A stretch of 64,000 nt of DNA from Lumnitzera littorea (taxonomy: Eukaryota; Streptophyta; Magnoliopsida; Myrtales; Combretaceae). Below the pieces are notes generated by a model. The model worked only from the letters and a program-made list of their open reading frames with translations. It did not search any database and was not told where the DNA came from. The stretch spans positions 75,497,386 through 75,561,385 of the forward strand of contig JAMXBB010000011.1 of assembly GCA_024138015.1 (NCBI GenBank), written 5' to 3'. Made by a program: the position numbers and the translations under genes. Shown one piece after another: positions 27,448-39,079 of this stretch (positions are counted from its first letter, which is position 1; each line of letters opens with the position of its first letter).

Positions 27448-27916
27448 TGATGCATATCTTTTAGGACGTCATTCCTAAGATTCTTTATACTTTCCGTATA
27501 GAATATTCTTTATTCTTTTTACCCTTTTTAATATATTTTATGTATTCTATTTGTAAATTACCCTTTTGTCTTTTCCATGTATGCCTTGTAACCCTAGTTG
27601 AGCTAGTATATAAACCTCATTTACTTGTGTGCAGGCACATCATTACATTATTGAATATTACTAGTTTTTTTCTTGAGTAACCCAAGTGTTCTCATTTTAT
27701 CTTAACTCTTATCTATTCTCTTTATCAAGAAGTAGCGACGAGTAACCCTATAGTTTGAACTAGTGAGTCATATTTGGTGAATTGTAGGTTGAGTATGATC
27801 AATTCTTTGCATCATATTTGATTGGTAATTGTCCAAATTTACTAATCCCTTTTATTTTCTCTTAGTTATCATCTATTGTGGTGCCTCTCCATGTATAAAA
27901 CTCCAAAGATGCATCA
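27448..27916 (+). repeat. 5' LTR of the Ty3/gypsy host element
   Basis: The 469-bp block starts TGATGCAT and ends ATGCATCA, perfect inverted termini for an LTR. A TATA-like AGTATATAAACC lies at about 27,604-27,615. The block is followed at once by a tRNA primer-binding-like site and then by gag-like frames. Confidence 0.7.
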
Positions 27917-27921
27917 GCTTT

Positions 27922-27934
27922 GTTGGTATTAAAG
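27922..27934 (+). promoter_or_regulatory. Primer-binding site, decayed tRNA-Met type
   Basis: TTGGTATTAAAGC matches the common plant Ty3 primer-binding site TTGGTATCAGAGC (initiator tRNA-Met) at 11 of 13 positions. Both differences are transitions. It lies 6 bp after the LTR end. Confidence 0.65.
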
Positions 27935-28559
27935 CATAATTTTGAGAAGGAGTGTATGAAATTAAGGTGATGTTTGTTGTTAATGGTTGATGTGTTCTTT
28001 CCGTAGCTATTGTAGTATGTTTATGTAAAGTAAGTTCTGAAGTTGTGAGTTGTAAAGTGGAGGTTTGTGTGTTGGTAAGTGTAGTTCCTATTGTTACTTT
28101 GTTATACTTTATTTTTCACTGCAAAACATAAAGCAAGTTCATTTTTATTGTATTCGGGTGAGTATCGAGTGATTAAAGTTGTTAGAGTGTGTTAGTAAGG
28201 TTTTGGGTAGTGAGAAGAAGTGTTTGTTGTGTATTATGTTGTTAATATATTGAAGAAGTATTACCTTATGTTAGATTTAAGTGTTTAAGGTATTATTAGT
28301 GACCAAAATAGTGGTGCTCATGCTAATTGAGGTAAAAATTGTAGCAATACTCATGGGTTAGTTGATGATAAGCTTAATAGGCTCACTAATCTTGTTGAGA
28401 GTCTAGTTTCCGTGATGCAATTCAACAGACGACAACCATAAGGTGTATTACATCATAATCTACCTAAGAATGTTCCTGAGAGACGATATAGCCAAGGTAG
28501 CCAAGCTAATCACCTAATTCAACCCTATCAAGTTGGAGGAGTTACAGATTAAGCTACTT

Positions 28560-30560
28560 GGCAAAGGTTAGAGTTGGAAGAGATTGAAGAGGATGATGAG
28601 GAGGATAACGAAGAGGTAGATGACAAAGAGTATGGAGAGGAAGAAGAAGAGGTTGAATATTACCAAGCACAAGAGTAAGGACGACGAGCTTCTTGAGGAC
28701 TAGACGATGTCAAAGTCTAGATCCCACTCTTCAGTAAAAGTAGAGATGTAGATGAATATTTAGAGTGGGAAGAGAAAGTAGAGAAAGTGTTTGATTGCTA
28801 TGGATACACTAATGCCGTTAAAGTATGACTTGTTACATTCAAATTTTCTAGATATACTGCTATGTAGTGGAAGAATCTGAATGCGACTAGAATGAAAGAC
28901 GGGGTATACAAACTTAGGAAGAGATGAAGAGATTATTAAGAGGAAGATTTATGCCCAAGTCCTACTTGCAGGATACATATATAAAGTTGTAGGAACTTTG
29001 CTAAGGAAGTCGAATTGTCAATGACTGATACGGACTCATGGATGAACACACGAACCCAATATCACACATAGCCAAATAGGGTGGGTCCAACCTATAAGAT
29101 GGCTTGAAAAGTAAATGATAGTCAAGGGAAAGCCGAGGTTCCCGTACACCGACGCTGGATATGACACATCACACGAACTCAGGTTGCACTTGATATGACG
29201 TACAAGTGTGGCCGGAGATTACTCGCTACTAATCTATGCTTGAATGGACTAGATAAGAGCAGCTTAAGAGCAAAAAAATACTTAGCTCAAGAGAAGGTAT
29301 AAAGTCCAATGTATTCTTTTGTATATTCTCTTTGCGACTTTTACATTATGTGACTATTTATAGTATGCTATTAGGGTAAGTTTTATATTATAGATAATTA
29401 CAAAAAATGAATTCCTATTTGCTAAATAAAAAGGAAATTACTATATAGGGAGACACGAAATCGTACACAACAAACGTTGTTTGTCAGAAAGGATAGTATA
29501 GTTGTCAGTAAGGATAGTGTGCACGCGCGCGCGTTTTTACTATGATTTTGACAATATTGTAGTCTGAGCAAGGGTGGGCCTCTATTCAAGCTTGTTCGGT
29601 GTCAGAAGGGGTTGGATTGTGGTTAGTTCGAGGACAACTCACATTAGGGTTAGCCTCGGAGGGTCGGCTCCTAACAGTCTTGGTCGACCTCGGCTTAATA
29701 GAGATTTCTATACTTAAATTTAACGCTTGGACTATGGTTTAGTAGGGGATTCGGCTCGGTATGCTGGTTGATCACCTTGGCAACATTTTAGATAGCATGG
29801 AGAGCAAAGTAGCTTGGTAGATTGGACTGGGGTAAGCACTGCTCCTCGGTGCTTAACTCACCTCGAACAGCTCGATGAACCACTTGAGGGAGCCCTCGGG
29901 CTCAAGAGCGTGTAATTGGTCCTTGATCTCTATTAATGACTATGTGAGAAAATTTCAAATGCGGATGATTCGAGTTGGCGTGGATGTACCCAAAGCTTAT
30001 ACAATGTCGAGGTTCATTTTTGAACTTAAATATGAGATCTGTAACATTATAGAAGTACACAAGTTCTATATACTGAAAGAGGCCTTTAGGGTAGTGCAAA
30101 GGGTTGAAAAGTATAGAAGAAATGCTTCGAGCCAACTTAAGCTGACATTTTCTTGAGATCCTGTTTCGCGCCGACCTTCTCATGCCGAGCCGAGAAGACT
30201 CTCCCAAGCTAAGGAAAAATATGACCAACTTGATGATAACCGAGCAAGCTAGCAGATTTAAGCAGGCTAGTAGAGTTGAGCTGAGGAAAGGTTGACACTA
30301 AGGGCATATGAGAAAAGATAGGCTTTTAGACGAAAGACAAGTAAGGTGAAGTGCTTCAAATGCTTAGGTTTTGGATACATGATTACTAAGTGTTTAAATC
30401 GACGTGTCATGGTGCTCCAAGGAGATGTAGTGGATAACATTAATGAGAGTAAGTTAAAGGAGGAGAAGAATGCTGAAAAAGTTGAATTTAAGGAGGAAGA
30501 AGAAGTCTGTGTATATGTCGACCAAGGAGAAGTGATGACCCAAGTATTGAGATGAGTGCT
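28560..30560 (+). pseudogene. Ty3/gypsy gag, broken
   Basis: Frames with stops encode an acidic stretch (about 28,575-28,670) and then the gag segment with DEYLEWEEKVEKVFDCYGY near 28,750-28,800. After a solo LTR insertion (29,026-29,935) the frame resumes at NDYVRKFQMRMI and continues to RVVQRVEKYRR. A CCHC knuckle follows at about 30,349-30,393, where the His is replaced by Tyr (CX2CX4YX4C). These are features of chromovirus-type (Reina/Tekay-like) gag. Several stops and the insertion make it non-functional. Confidence 0.75.
29026..29935. mobile_element. Solo LTR (910 bp) inserted in gag
   Basis: The insert starts TGATA and ends TATTA, which is TATCA with one C-to-T change and so a TG..CA LTR. 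ATGAC stands on both sides (29,021-29,025 and 29,936-29,940), a 5-bp target duplication. The gag reading frame is continuous if the insert and one ATGAC are ignored. A TATA-like CTATTTATAG occurs at about 29,353-29,362 and a GC-alternating tract at about 29,521-29,535. No coding sequence is seen. The reading direction is not decided. Confidence 0.8.
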
Positions 30561-30599
30561 GAACTCTTTGTCAAGCTCTAAAAAAGACTAGAAAGAGAA

Positions 30600-31620
30600 T
30601 TTATTTCATACAAAGTGTACCATCAAGGGACAGTTGTACACCATCATTGTAGATGGAGAAAGTTGTACTAACGTCGTTGCATAATCCTTTGTGTAGAGGT
30701 TAGGACTGTCGACTTCTAAGCACCTTCGACCTTACAAGCTACACTGGCTTCTAATAAGGGTACTCTACATGTCACATAATCAGTATCAGTACCTTTTAGT
30801 GTTGGGAATGTATATAGAGACGAAGTGGTTTATGATGTCTTCCCCATAGGAACTTCACATTTGTTGCTTGGACGAACATAGTTGTTCAACTGATGTGTTA
30901 TTTATTAGAATATAAAAACACTTATGCCTTTGTCAAGGAGAGTAAAAAGATTATGCTACAACCCATGATACCCACCTAACTGAACAAGACCTATAACCAG
31001 CTAACTCGAGTTAGTAAAAAGAAAGTTTTAGTGATGAGCCAAAGAGAGCTCCAAGCTATTAGGAATGCTGATGAGTTTATGTTACTATTGATCAAAAGAT
31101 TGTTGAAGATGAGAATACAGAAAGATTTTCTTGATGAGATCTGAAGATTAATTGATGAATTTTCTGACCTGTTCCCTAAAGAGTTACCTAAAGGATTACC
31201 CTTAGTCTACTAAACATTGTATTAATCTACAGCTAAGTGTAGCCTTGCTAAATCGACTTGCTTCTAGAATGAATCCCAAGCAAGCTACTGAGTTGAAAAG
31301 AAAAGTGAATGAATTGATAAAGCGAAGCTATGTGAGAGAGAGCATGAGTCCTTATGTTGTACTAGCTCTGCTTGCCCCAAAGAAGGATGGTTTATAATGC
31401 ATGTGCATCGATAATTAAGTAATCAACCGAATTACTATCAAGTACAGATATGCAATACCAAGGCTTGTTGATATGTTAAATGAGTTACACGGTACTTGAA
31501 TATTCATAAAGATTAATCTATGAAGTGACTACCACCAAATTTGCATGAGGCTTAATGATGAATGGAAGACTATTTTTAAAACGAGGTATGGTCTCTATGA
31601 ATGATTGGTTATACCATTTT
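30600..31620 (+). pseudogene. Ty3/gypsy protease and first part of reverse transcriptase, broken
   Basis: A protease-type segment reads IIVDGESCTNVVA near 30,640-30,680, with the Asp-Gly active-site motif. HLRPYKLHWL follows near 30,720. RT blocks appear from about 31,380 onward: the palm segment around MRLNDEWKTIFKTRYGLYE ends with VIPF at 31,606-31,617. A 5.2-kb LTR element then splits the RT. The rest continues at 36,795. Many stops and frame changes are present. Confidence 0.75.
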
Positions 31621-31914
31621 TGTTGATTGGTGATTTTTGTTCTAGTGTACAAAAACTTGTAAAATGAGAAAACAGCTACAAGGGGCATTAGAAGGTGCTC
31701 TAGTGCAGCCACTCCGATACCTAAGTTAGCTCCTTTATCATGAAAGTAGAATTGTCAAATGATTATAGGAGTGAGAGAATGGAAGAAGATCCCCTTACTT
31801 AGAGGTCTTGTCCGATATTTATAGTTGATCAATAAAAGTTATACCCGAACTAGATTATCGGATTGGGCTTAAGTATTGGGCTAAATAATATTAACCTATA
31901 GAGCAGCTATCGAT
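31621..31914 (+). repeat. Left LTR of the nested element
   Basis: About 294 bp. It aligns along its length with 36,487-36,794. Shared strings include GTGTACAAAAACTTGTAAAA and TAGAATTGTCAAATGATTAT. A TATTTATAG box and an AATAAAA signal follow each other near 31,818-31,837. The right border is placed at GCTATCGATA, a decayed form of GCTATCAACA. No clear primer-binding site follows. Confidence 0.75.
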
Positions 31915-32029
31915 ATTTTCCCTCCATTCTCTTTAGTGATAAGGCTAACAAAAAGAGTATTTAGGGAAGTTGATTTTGTGAGATTCTTGGAAAGGTTTGT
32001 AATTTATGCTTAAAGAGGCTAGAGTGCTT

Positions 32030-32285
32030 AAGAAAGCAAAAGCCTGAAGAGGCAAAAGTCAGGAGAGGCTAAAGCATTTATTGATGTTGGCATGCTTGAA
32101 AAGGCTGGTGTGCCTAAAGAAGCGAAGGCTCAAAGAGACTGGTATGCTTGAAGAGGTAAGGGCTTGAAAAGGCCAATATGCTTGAAAAGGCCTAAAGAGG
32201 TTGGAATGCCTGGATAAGCAAAGGCCTAAAGAGACCAATGGGCCTAAAAAGACCAATGGGCCTAAAAAGGTTAGGGAAGCATACA
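32030..32285 (+). repeat. Degenerate minisatellite inside the nested element
   Basis: Variants of GGCCTAAAGAGACCAAT and CTTGAAAAGGC recur about a dozen times, sometimes as near-perfect neighbours (for example twice at 32,224-32,268). The period is roughly 17-24 bp and irregular. Confidence 0.6.
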
Positions 32286-33461
32286 AGTCATTCAAGTGGG
32301 GCATGATCTATGCTAAGTAAAGCTGTAGTCCATTATAGTATAGGACTTGGGCTTATCTATCCGTAGTCCGTACAAATTATCAAGTCAAAGTATTTGAGCC
32401 ATTGCCGTTTGGTGGTTTAAGGTTTTTAAATAGCTCATCATCTGTAACTTAGACTTAGGCTTTATATTTCGTTGTTTGAGCTCATTTTTGGACTTAGAGA
32501 TTAGTAAGTGCTCCTTTCCCGTCGTTCGTCAAATATAAGAGCTAGAGATAAGCATTTTATAATTTGCTTGTCATCCATAGTGTGCAGGGCTTAGAGCTAT
32601 TAAGAAGTAGCCCGTTAGCAAATTATGTTCACGTTGGCTTAAGGCAAAGGGTATTTCTTTAGCCCTCATTTGTTTTGAATTTCCATATTGGTCTTCAAAG
32701 GAGGTAAAAAGAAGTCAGTAAAGGACTAAATATGTCGTTACAAGGATTGAATGGTCGACACTTTTCATTATTAGACTTATTGAAAAGTTCATATCATGGA
32801 TCGACATATAGATAAGTATAATTTAATATGAAATGAATTAAGAGTAAATGCCAATAAGTGACTAGCACAAGGCATAATATAGGTGCATATTAAAATAAAC
32901 GATCGAAGGAATCATAAATATCAATAATGGAGTTTTACTTATCTTTTATCAATAGGAGTGAGCATGTGAGTGAGCTACGATGCTTGGTATTTCGGCAAGA
33001 TCCAATAATGCAAGTACCACTTTATCAATCACCTTATGACACATGTTTGGATCTTGAAGGAGCCAAAGAAGGTAGTCGATGGTCAGATGTCGTCAATCAT
33101 CTAAGGAACGAGCAATGTTACATAGTGGATCGATAATTCTAGGACAACTAGCCTATTTTAGAGATTACATCCACGTGTTGAGCTTGAACTATACTTGCTA
33201 TAATAGATAGAGTGCTTGGAGTGCAGGCAATGTTGCTTAGTTCCAACTCTGTCCCTATCCTTTCGGATTTATTTCAGCTTAATAACAGCGAGTAGGTGCT
33301 AAGATCTATCATGTTAATAGGCTCGACAACGCAACACGGAGCCTTGATCTCATTAGAATCTAGACTTGGAGAAACAACGTGGAGCCATGTACGACTCGGG
33401 TCAACCTTCAAATGAAGGTAGGTGGCTGCTTCTAGTGGTTTAGTTCATCATATAATATCTA

Positions 33462-33530
33462 GCTCTACTCGGCAAAGTGGACTGCTCCACTCAGCAAAGT
33501 GGATTACTCAGCTCGGCAAAGCGGATAGCG
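33462..33530 (+). repeat. Three short tandem units (CTCGGCAAAGTGG type)
   Basis: Three units of about 22 bp carry CTCGGCAAAG or CTCAGCAAAG followed by (T/C)GGA. The CTCGGCAA word is frequent elsewhere in this element and its interior. Confidence 0.55.
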
Positions 33531-35844
33531 CGGTAAGTGTAGATTTGCTCGGTTGGACATACTGATATGAAATGTAACATGATTTGTTGTTAGGATGGGA
33601 AGAAAGTGGCTCAATAACGAGCTCGAATCTTGTCGTAGATATTTGTAGCTGAATGGCATTCTGTAAATAGAGAGGTCAACGTGGTGCAAAATTTGGCTGG
33701 CACTTAGACGTGTTTCTGCAGTTGAAGGATGATATAATTTAGATCTGCTATGTTTATTTACCCCCTAAAAATGATGGACCATTCAACAAAATGATGGATC
33801 AAAGTAGTAGTTGTTGACATCCTGAAATCAACCATGAGGTTCTCAAACTGGTCGTCAGGTTATATATTGCTTTTGTGAGCCTAAAACACTTGAAGTTTGT
33901 AGGCTCCAAATTCCCAGGTGAAGCCATTCATCGAAGTATGATGAGGCCATACTTTTTGATTTTCAACTCATCACTTTCACCATGTTCTTGTCAGAAACCA
34001 AATTCTTCAATTTCACGGAAACAACAAGATGTATTTTTAAGATGTAACTACGCCATGCTGGACTGCTTGTTATACTAAGTGTAGTCGGCACAATGCTGAT
34101 AGCTCGAATATTATAGCACGCGGCTAGGCACGAAGTTAGATTGGAGTTCGACTAGCAAAGTGTTCCAAGTTGAAATATGGCTCGACTGTACGAATAGTGT
34201 TGTAGGATACGAGCTTTGTCACCACGGAGGATCACCCGATGCATCATAGAGAAGTACAATTGGAACACCTCCAGGTGAGTCGGTTGTCATCCGCTTTGTG
34301 GTTGATCATCCAAGTAAAACTATCAAACTCTTTTTCATGCACTTGTTCAGATGCGTAGATGCTTTGGTAAAAAATTCAAAGCACTCGCACTTAGATGAAA
34401 GCCTTTACGGATCAAAGGTTTAACATCCTTTCAAAAGCTTTTCACTGTACTCCTTGGTCATTGCATGCATATCGGCATCCCCTATGACTTTCAACTGAAC
34501 AGTGTTGCGAGTTGAGTAATGACGACTATTATATCTTGACAAGACAATTTAGTATAAGCCCCTAAAATACTCGGATTTGCAGTTATGGAATGAAGGGACA
34601 AGAGCTCAGGCTTGTATTCGAGTGGAGAAGCTCAAGATATTGGAGCTTACTTGGTTCGCCTCTTTCTCGGATGTTAAGGTCCTACTGTCACGTACGTGGG
34701 TAGTCGGCAAGAGTTTCTCGGCCATGAATTGCCGTATGCATGATAGTTCGAAAACAACTCAGCAAGAGTTGGTTGGCCAATATTCTCGGCAACTTGATTG
34801 GGAGTTCAGGGTCTTGGTATGACTCAGACAAACTCGACATCTTAGTTATTTGCAGGTCGATAGAAAAGCTCGGCATCAACAGCTCGGTGTCAATTTCTTG
34901 GCAACTTGGTACAACTTGAACATGCTCGGCTTCTCGGCAATTAGGCATGGGGCTTGGAGTTAACATTAAGCGAACTGCTCAACCAAAAACTTCTCGACAA
35001 GAGTAACATTTGTCCAGAGGGCTCGAATAATCCAATGCTCAACAGTTCAAACAGTAGCTCGACATGCTGTTTATACTATGGGACTTATTCAATCAAGTCT
35101 AGTTTACGGGTTCGAGTGAGTCTTGGCACTTGCTATTGTTACCATATACAACTCAATGTGGCAAGTTCTCGTCTTATATAGTTCGATAATGGATAGACAG
35201 AACAGCACGGTCACTCGCGTGCTATGCTTACTCCTATAAGTGTTTCAAATCTTGATCGAAATGCCTCCGGAGAGCTTGTACTCTTATGGATTGAGCTTAT
35301 TTCTATCTGCCGTTATTAGAGCTAGAGCTCGGCAATTGGAGTTCTTTGATTTTTGTTACTCAGCATTGCAACTATCTTTTGCTCGAATTTTCCCCGAGAC
35401 TCGGGCTCCTTCCATCTACTCGACCTCGTTGGAGAGATGTCTCAATAAATCCGACGTACAATTTGGCACTTAAAGAGCTGGTTGGCCTGTCAAGTTGTCA
35501 AAAACTCGGCATATAAACCCGATGAACAGCTCAATTATACTCGAGTTGCCACTTGACACATGCAAGATAGCCTATGCCCAACTTCCTTGAAAGGTCGGAT
35601 ATCAGCCATAAATGGGCACGCGATCGACAGGCATGTTTGAATTGTTCACAGGTGAACATTTTAAGAGCCATTATCGTGAAGAACTAAAACATTGGAGGCA
35701 TTGGCAGATACTCAACATAGCAGTCATAGTGGCCAAGATGAAGATAATTCCAGTAAGTAAAATGAACTTCATGAAACATCCTTCATTTCCTTGATGGATA
35801 ACATAATCCTAGTGGTTAGACCCTTGCAACAAGAAAAACATTAC

Positions 35845-35920
35845 ATGCATGAAGAAAACCGTCGTACGCATGGATAAAACCGTCACCTGCAAGATGAAAA
35901 CCGTCGCGCACAAGATGACA
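35845..35920 (+). repeat. Three short tandem units (AAAACCGTCG type)
   Basis: Three consecutive units of about 27 bp each contain AAAACCGTC followed by a variable part and (G/C)AAGATG or GCATG. It lies in the interior of the nested LTR element. Confidence 0.6.
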
Positions 35921-36217
35921 AGTACCATGCTTCGTTGCTTTTGGTCCTACACATCTTCCAAGGAGGAATCCCACATGAAAGTTCCTCTCCTAAAATACGT
36001 ACACATAGTCCGAATCCTAGGCGAAAAGGACTTGAAGCTGTAGTCTTTTGGCAAAAAATGAATGATGCTTGAGGCCATTGTCCCTTAACAAATCACAAAA
36101 AGATATGATCTGATTCGGTGGAGAAATTCGACTAAACATTATCAGGGGATCATACAGCATGAATATGATGTAAATAAATTCATCGAAGGTATGAAAGTCC
36201 TCTCAAGGGATTTTTTA

Positions 36218-36648
36218 AAATAACATTAAAAATCATGGCAATAATTACATGTTCCTATAGATAGTGCCAATCGTTGATTGGTTATTTTTGTTTCAGTATA
36301 CAAAAACTTGTAAAATAAGAAAATGACTACGGGGGACACTGAAGGGTGCTCTAGCATGACCACTTCGATTTTTAAGTCAACCATTTTGTCACAAAGGTAG
36401 AATTGTCAAATGATTATGGGAGTGAGAGATTAAATTAACATTAAAAATCATGGCAATAATTACATGTTCCCATAAACAGTGCCGATCGTTGACTGGTTAT
36501 TTTTGTTTCAGTGTACAAAAACTTGTAAAATAAGAAAATGACTACTGGGGACACCGAAGGGTGCTCTAACATGACCACTTCGATGTTTAAGTCAACCATT
36601 TTGTCATAAAGGTAGAATTGTCAAATGATTATAGGAGTGAGAGAATAG
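36218..36648 (+). repeat. 215-bp tandem duplication across the right LTR border
   Basis: AACATTAAAAATCATGGCAA begins at 36,222 and again at 36,437, an exact shift of 215 bp. Each unit holds about 55 bp of interior sequence followed by the first ~160 bp of the LTR (start CGTTGA). So a partial third LTR copy (36,272-36,430) stands just before the complete right LTR. Confidence 0.75.
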
Positions 36649-36794
36649 AAGAGAGTCCCTTTACCTAAAGGTCTTGTTTGGTATTTATAGCTAATCAGTA
36701 AAAGTTGTACTTAAATAGGATAATCAGATCGGGTTTAAGTAGTGGATTGGCTAATATTAGCCTATAGAGTTGCTATCAAAAAATGCTATCAACA
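36487..36794 (+). repeat. Right LTR of the nested element
   Basis: About 308 bp, starting CGTTGA (decayed TGTTGA) and ending TCAACA. It carries TATTTATAG at about 36,691-36,699. Near the end GCTATCAA occurs twice (36,773 and 36,785), which accounts for the extra length compared with the left LTR. Confidence 0.75.
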
Positions 36795-37700
36795 ATTTTG
36801 ATTTACAAATGCGTCGAGCACATTTATGTGGCTAATGAATCATGTGATGCGTCTGTTGATTAGAAGATGTGTAGTTGTGTACTTTGACGACATATTGGTG
36901 TATAGTGCCGACTTGAATAATCACGTTCAATATCTCAGAGCTATTTTTGACATTTTATGAGCCGAGAAGTTGTATGGGAATCAAAATAAGTGTATGTTTT
37001 GTCAAAGGGAAGTCATCTTTCTTAGGTATGTAGTATTTGAAGAAGGAATTTGAGTAGATGAAGAAAAGGTTCAAGTTGTCTTGAAGTGGTCGACGCTGAA
37101 GAATGTCATAAAAATATAAAGTTTTCATGGCCTTGTTTCTTTCTATAAGCGATTCATTAAAAAATTTTGTACAATTATAGCCTCCTAACTGAGCTAACAA
37201 AAAAAAATGATGGATTTCGATGGAATGATCGAGTTGAATAGAGCTTCAGGGAAATCAAGGAGAAGCTCACTGTTGCCTTTGTCCTATCCATACCGGATTT
37301 TGATAAGCCATTTGAATTAGAATATAATGCATCAGACATTAGAATTGGTGCTGTACTGATGTAAGAATAACAACCAGTTGCTTACCACAATGAGAAGTTT
37401 AGTAGTGCCCATTGAACTATTCTGTATATGAGAAAGAGTTATACTCTTTTTTTTGAGTTTTTACTGTCTAGCAACACTATTTGTTACCACAAGAGTTTGT
37501 GATTTATCTTGACCATGAGTCATTAAAATATCTTTGAAGTTAGAACAAACTTTCAAAAAGGCAAGCTAAGTAGTTAGAATTTATGGAAGGTTTTTCCTAT
37601 GTGATATAACATAAGAAGGATAGTACCAACATGGTCACAAATGCTTTGTCATGTTGGCAAACCTTACTGACCACCTTATAAACAAAATTATTAGGATTTT
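36795..37700 (+). pseudogene. Ty3/gypsy reverse transcriptase (second part) and RNase H, broken
   Basis: The RT resumes with TNASSTFMWLMN and reaches the catalytic YFDDILVYS motif, with YFDD at 36,880-36,891. Typical connection-domain words follow (KCMFCQREV, YKRFIKKF). The RNase H start NASDIRIGAVLM lies near 37,325. Stop codons and frame changes occur throughout. It belongs to the same element as the segment that ends at 31,620. Confidence 0.8.
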
Positions 37701-37739
37701 CACTTATCATTAAGTAGTACACTCGTGACCCCCATTTTG

Positions 37740-38765
37740 GTCCTATTCTTAAGCAGTGTCGAGAAGGAGTTGCTGTTAGATGATATTGTATTAAGGATGA
37801 CTATCTATTCAAGGAATGAAGGTTATGTATACTAAACTATTCCACTCGTGAGCTGTTAGTTAGGGAAGTTCATAATGGTAGATTATTTGGTTATTTTGGA
37901 GAGACCAAGACAACCAACCTATTGAAAAAGAACCTTTACTAGCCTAGTCTGGCTAATAATGTCCATAAGGTAGTCGATAGTTGCAAAGTGTGTAAGAGAA
38001 ATAAGGGAAAGAGAGAGCTACATGGAGAATATATGCCTTTACCTACAACGACCTCACCATGAGCTAACCTCAGCATATACTTTGTCCAAGGTTGTCCTGG
38101 ACATCTAAAGGAAAAGATTAATCTTTGTTTTAATAGATCACTTTAGCAAAATGATACACTTTATCCTGTACCATCAAACTAATGTGCTTTATATATTGTT
38201 GACTTGTTTTTACAGGAAGTTCTCTGACTATATGGAATGCTACAAACCATTGTTTCAGATCAAGATACAAAATTCTTGAGCTATTTTGGGAAGACTCTCT
38301 AGAAAAAACTCAGAACTAAACTTATATTTAACTTTAGTAGACACCCTCAAACTGATAGCCAGACTAAAGTGGTGAACAAAACACTAGGGAATCTACTATG
38401 AGCTATCGTAGGAAAGGACTTAAAATATTAGGATATGTATTTGTTAGTTGTAGAGTTCGCATACAATCGAATTGTTTACAGCACCATTGGGAAGACTCTA
38501 TTGGAGGTCATTTATGACCTCAATCCCACTATTCCCTTAGATCTAATCGATACCCCCGCAATTGTTGAAGAGAGTAAATCTAGGGTCACTCGAGCCCAAG
38601 AATTGCATTAGTTCATGGAAAGGAAGATCGCTAAGTTTAACCAAAGACAACAAGAGATTTGTAGTTGTAGCCATTAAGCTATTTTTTTCAAACCAAGTAT
38701 TTCATCACAAGGATTCGAAATATTTAGAGGAAGGCGTGATGATTATGAATAGACAAACAAACAAG
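37740..38765 (+). pseudogene. Ty3/gypsy integrase, broken
   Basis: A zinc-binding HHCC region is visible at about 37,860-38,010, with CKVCKRNKGKRELHGE and the second His changed to Tyr. The core follows with TIVSDQDTKFLSYFGK near 38,250 (an Asp of the DDE triad kept) and HPQTDSQTKVVNKTL near 38,345, where the triad Glu is replaced by Lys. EFAYNRIVYSTIGK lies near 38,455. The frame ends without a chromodomain that I can see. Stops are frequent. Confidence 0.8.
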
Positions 38766-38789
38766 GTCATTAGTGCTGTTGAATATTGA

Positions 38790-38995
38790 GATAATGACAT
38801 TCAATTCTGCTTTGGTGTGGAATACTATATGGTTTTATTCTTTAGTGTAGCAGCTTCCTAGGAAGTTACCTATCTTGATATTGACTTAACATAAACATGT
38901 TAAACTTTGAAGGTTCGATGTACTTCAAATCACTACACCAAAAGGCACCTTAATAATTAGAGTTTTATTATTGAGTATTTAAGAAGTACTTTAAA
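38790..38995 (+). repeat. Single unit of the ~335-bp repeat
   Basis: The segment from CTTTAGTGTAGCAGCTTCC through CACTACACCAAAAGGCACCTTAAT to TATTTAAGAAGTAC matches the units at 25,130-26,150 in the same orientation. It separates the integrase from the PPT/LTR block that follows. Confidence 0.6.
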
Positions 38996-39079
38996 AAGTT
39001 TTCACGTTAGGGAAAATTAATGTAAGGCATGAAGAGCATTATATTATGGATTCAATATACATTGGCTTTTGTAGGTTAT

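Larger units (their letters stand above)
31621..36794 (+). mobile_element. Non-autonomous LTR retrotransposon inserted in the RT (5.2 kb)
   Basis: The element starts TGTTGATTGG and ends GCTATCAACA, with TGTTGA/TCAACA as inverted ends. ATTTT stands on both sides (31,616-31,620 and 36,795-36,799), a perfect 5-bp target duplication inside the codons after VIPF. Terminal direct repeats of about 300 bp lie at each end. The interior (31,915-36,486) shows no gag or pol motif in any frame, only short frames, so it is a LARD-like non-autonomous element. It holds several minisatellite-like tracts. The two LTRs differ at roughly one base in five by eye, so the insertion is old. Orientation is taken from TATA-like and AATAAA-like signals in the LTR. 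Confidence 0.85.
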
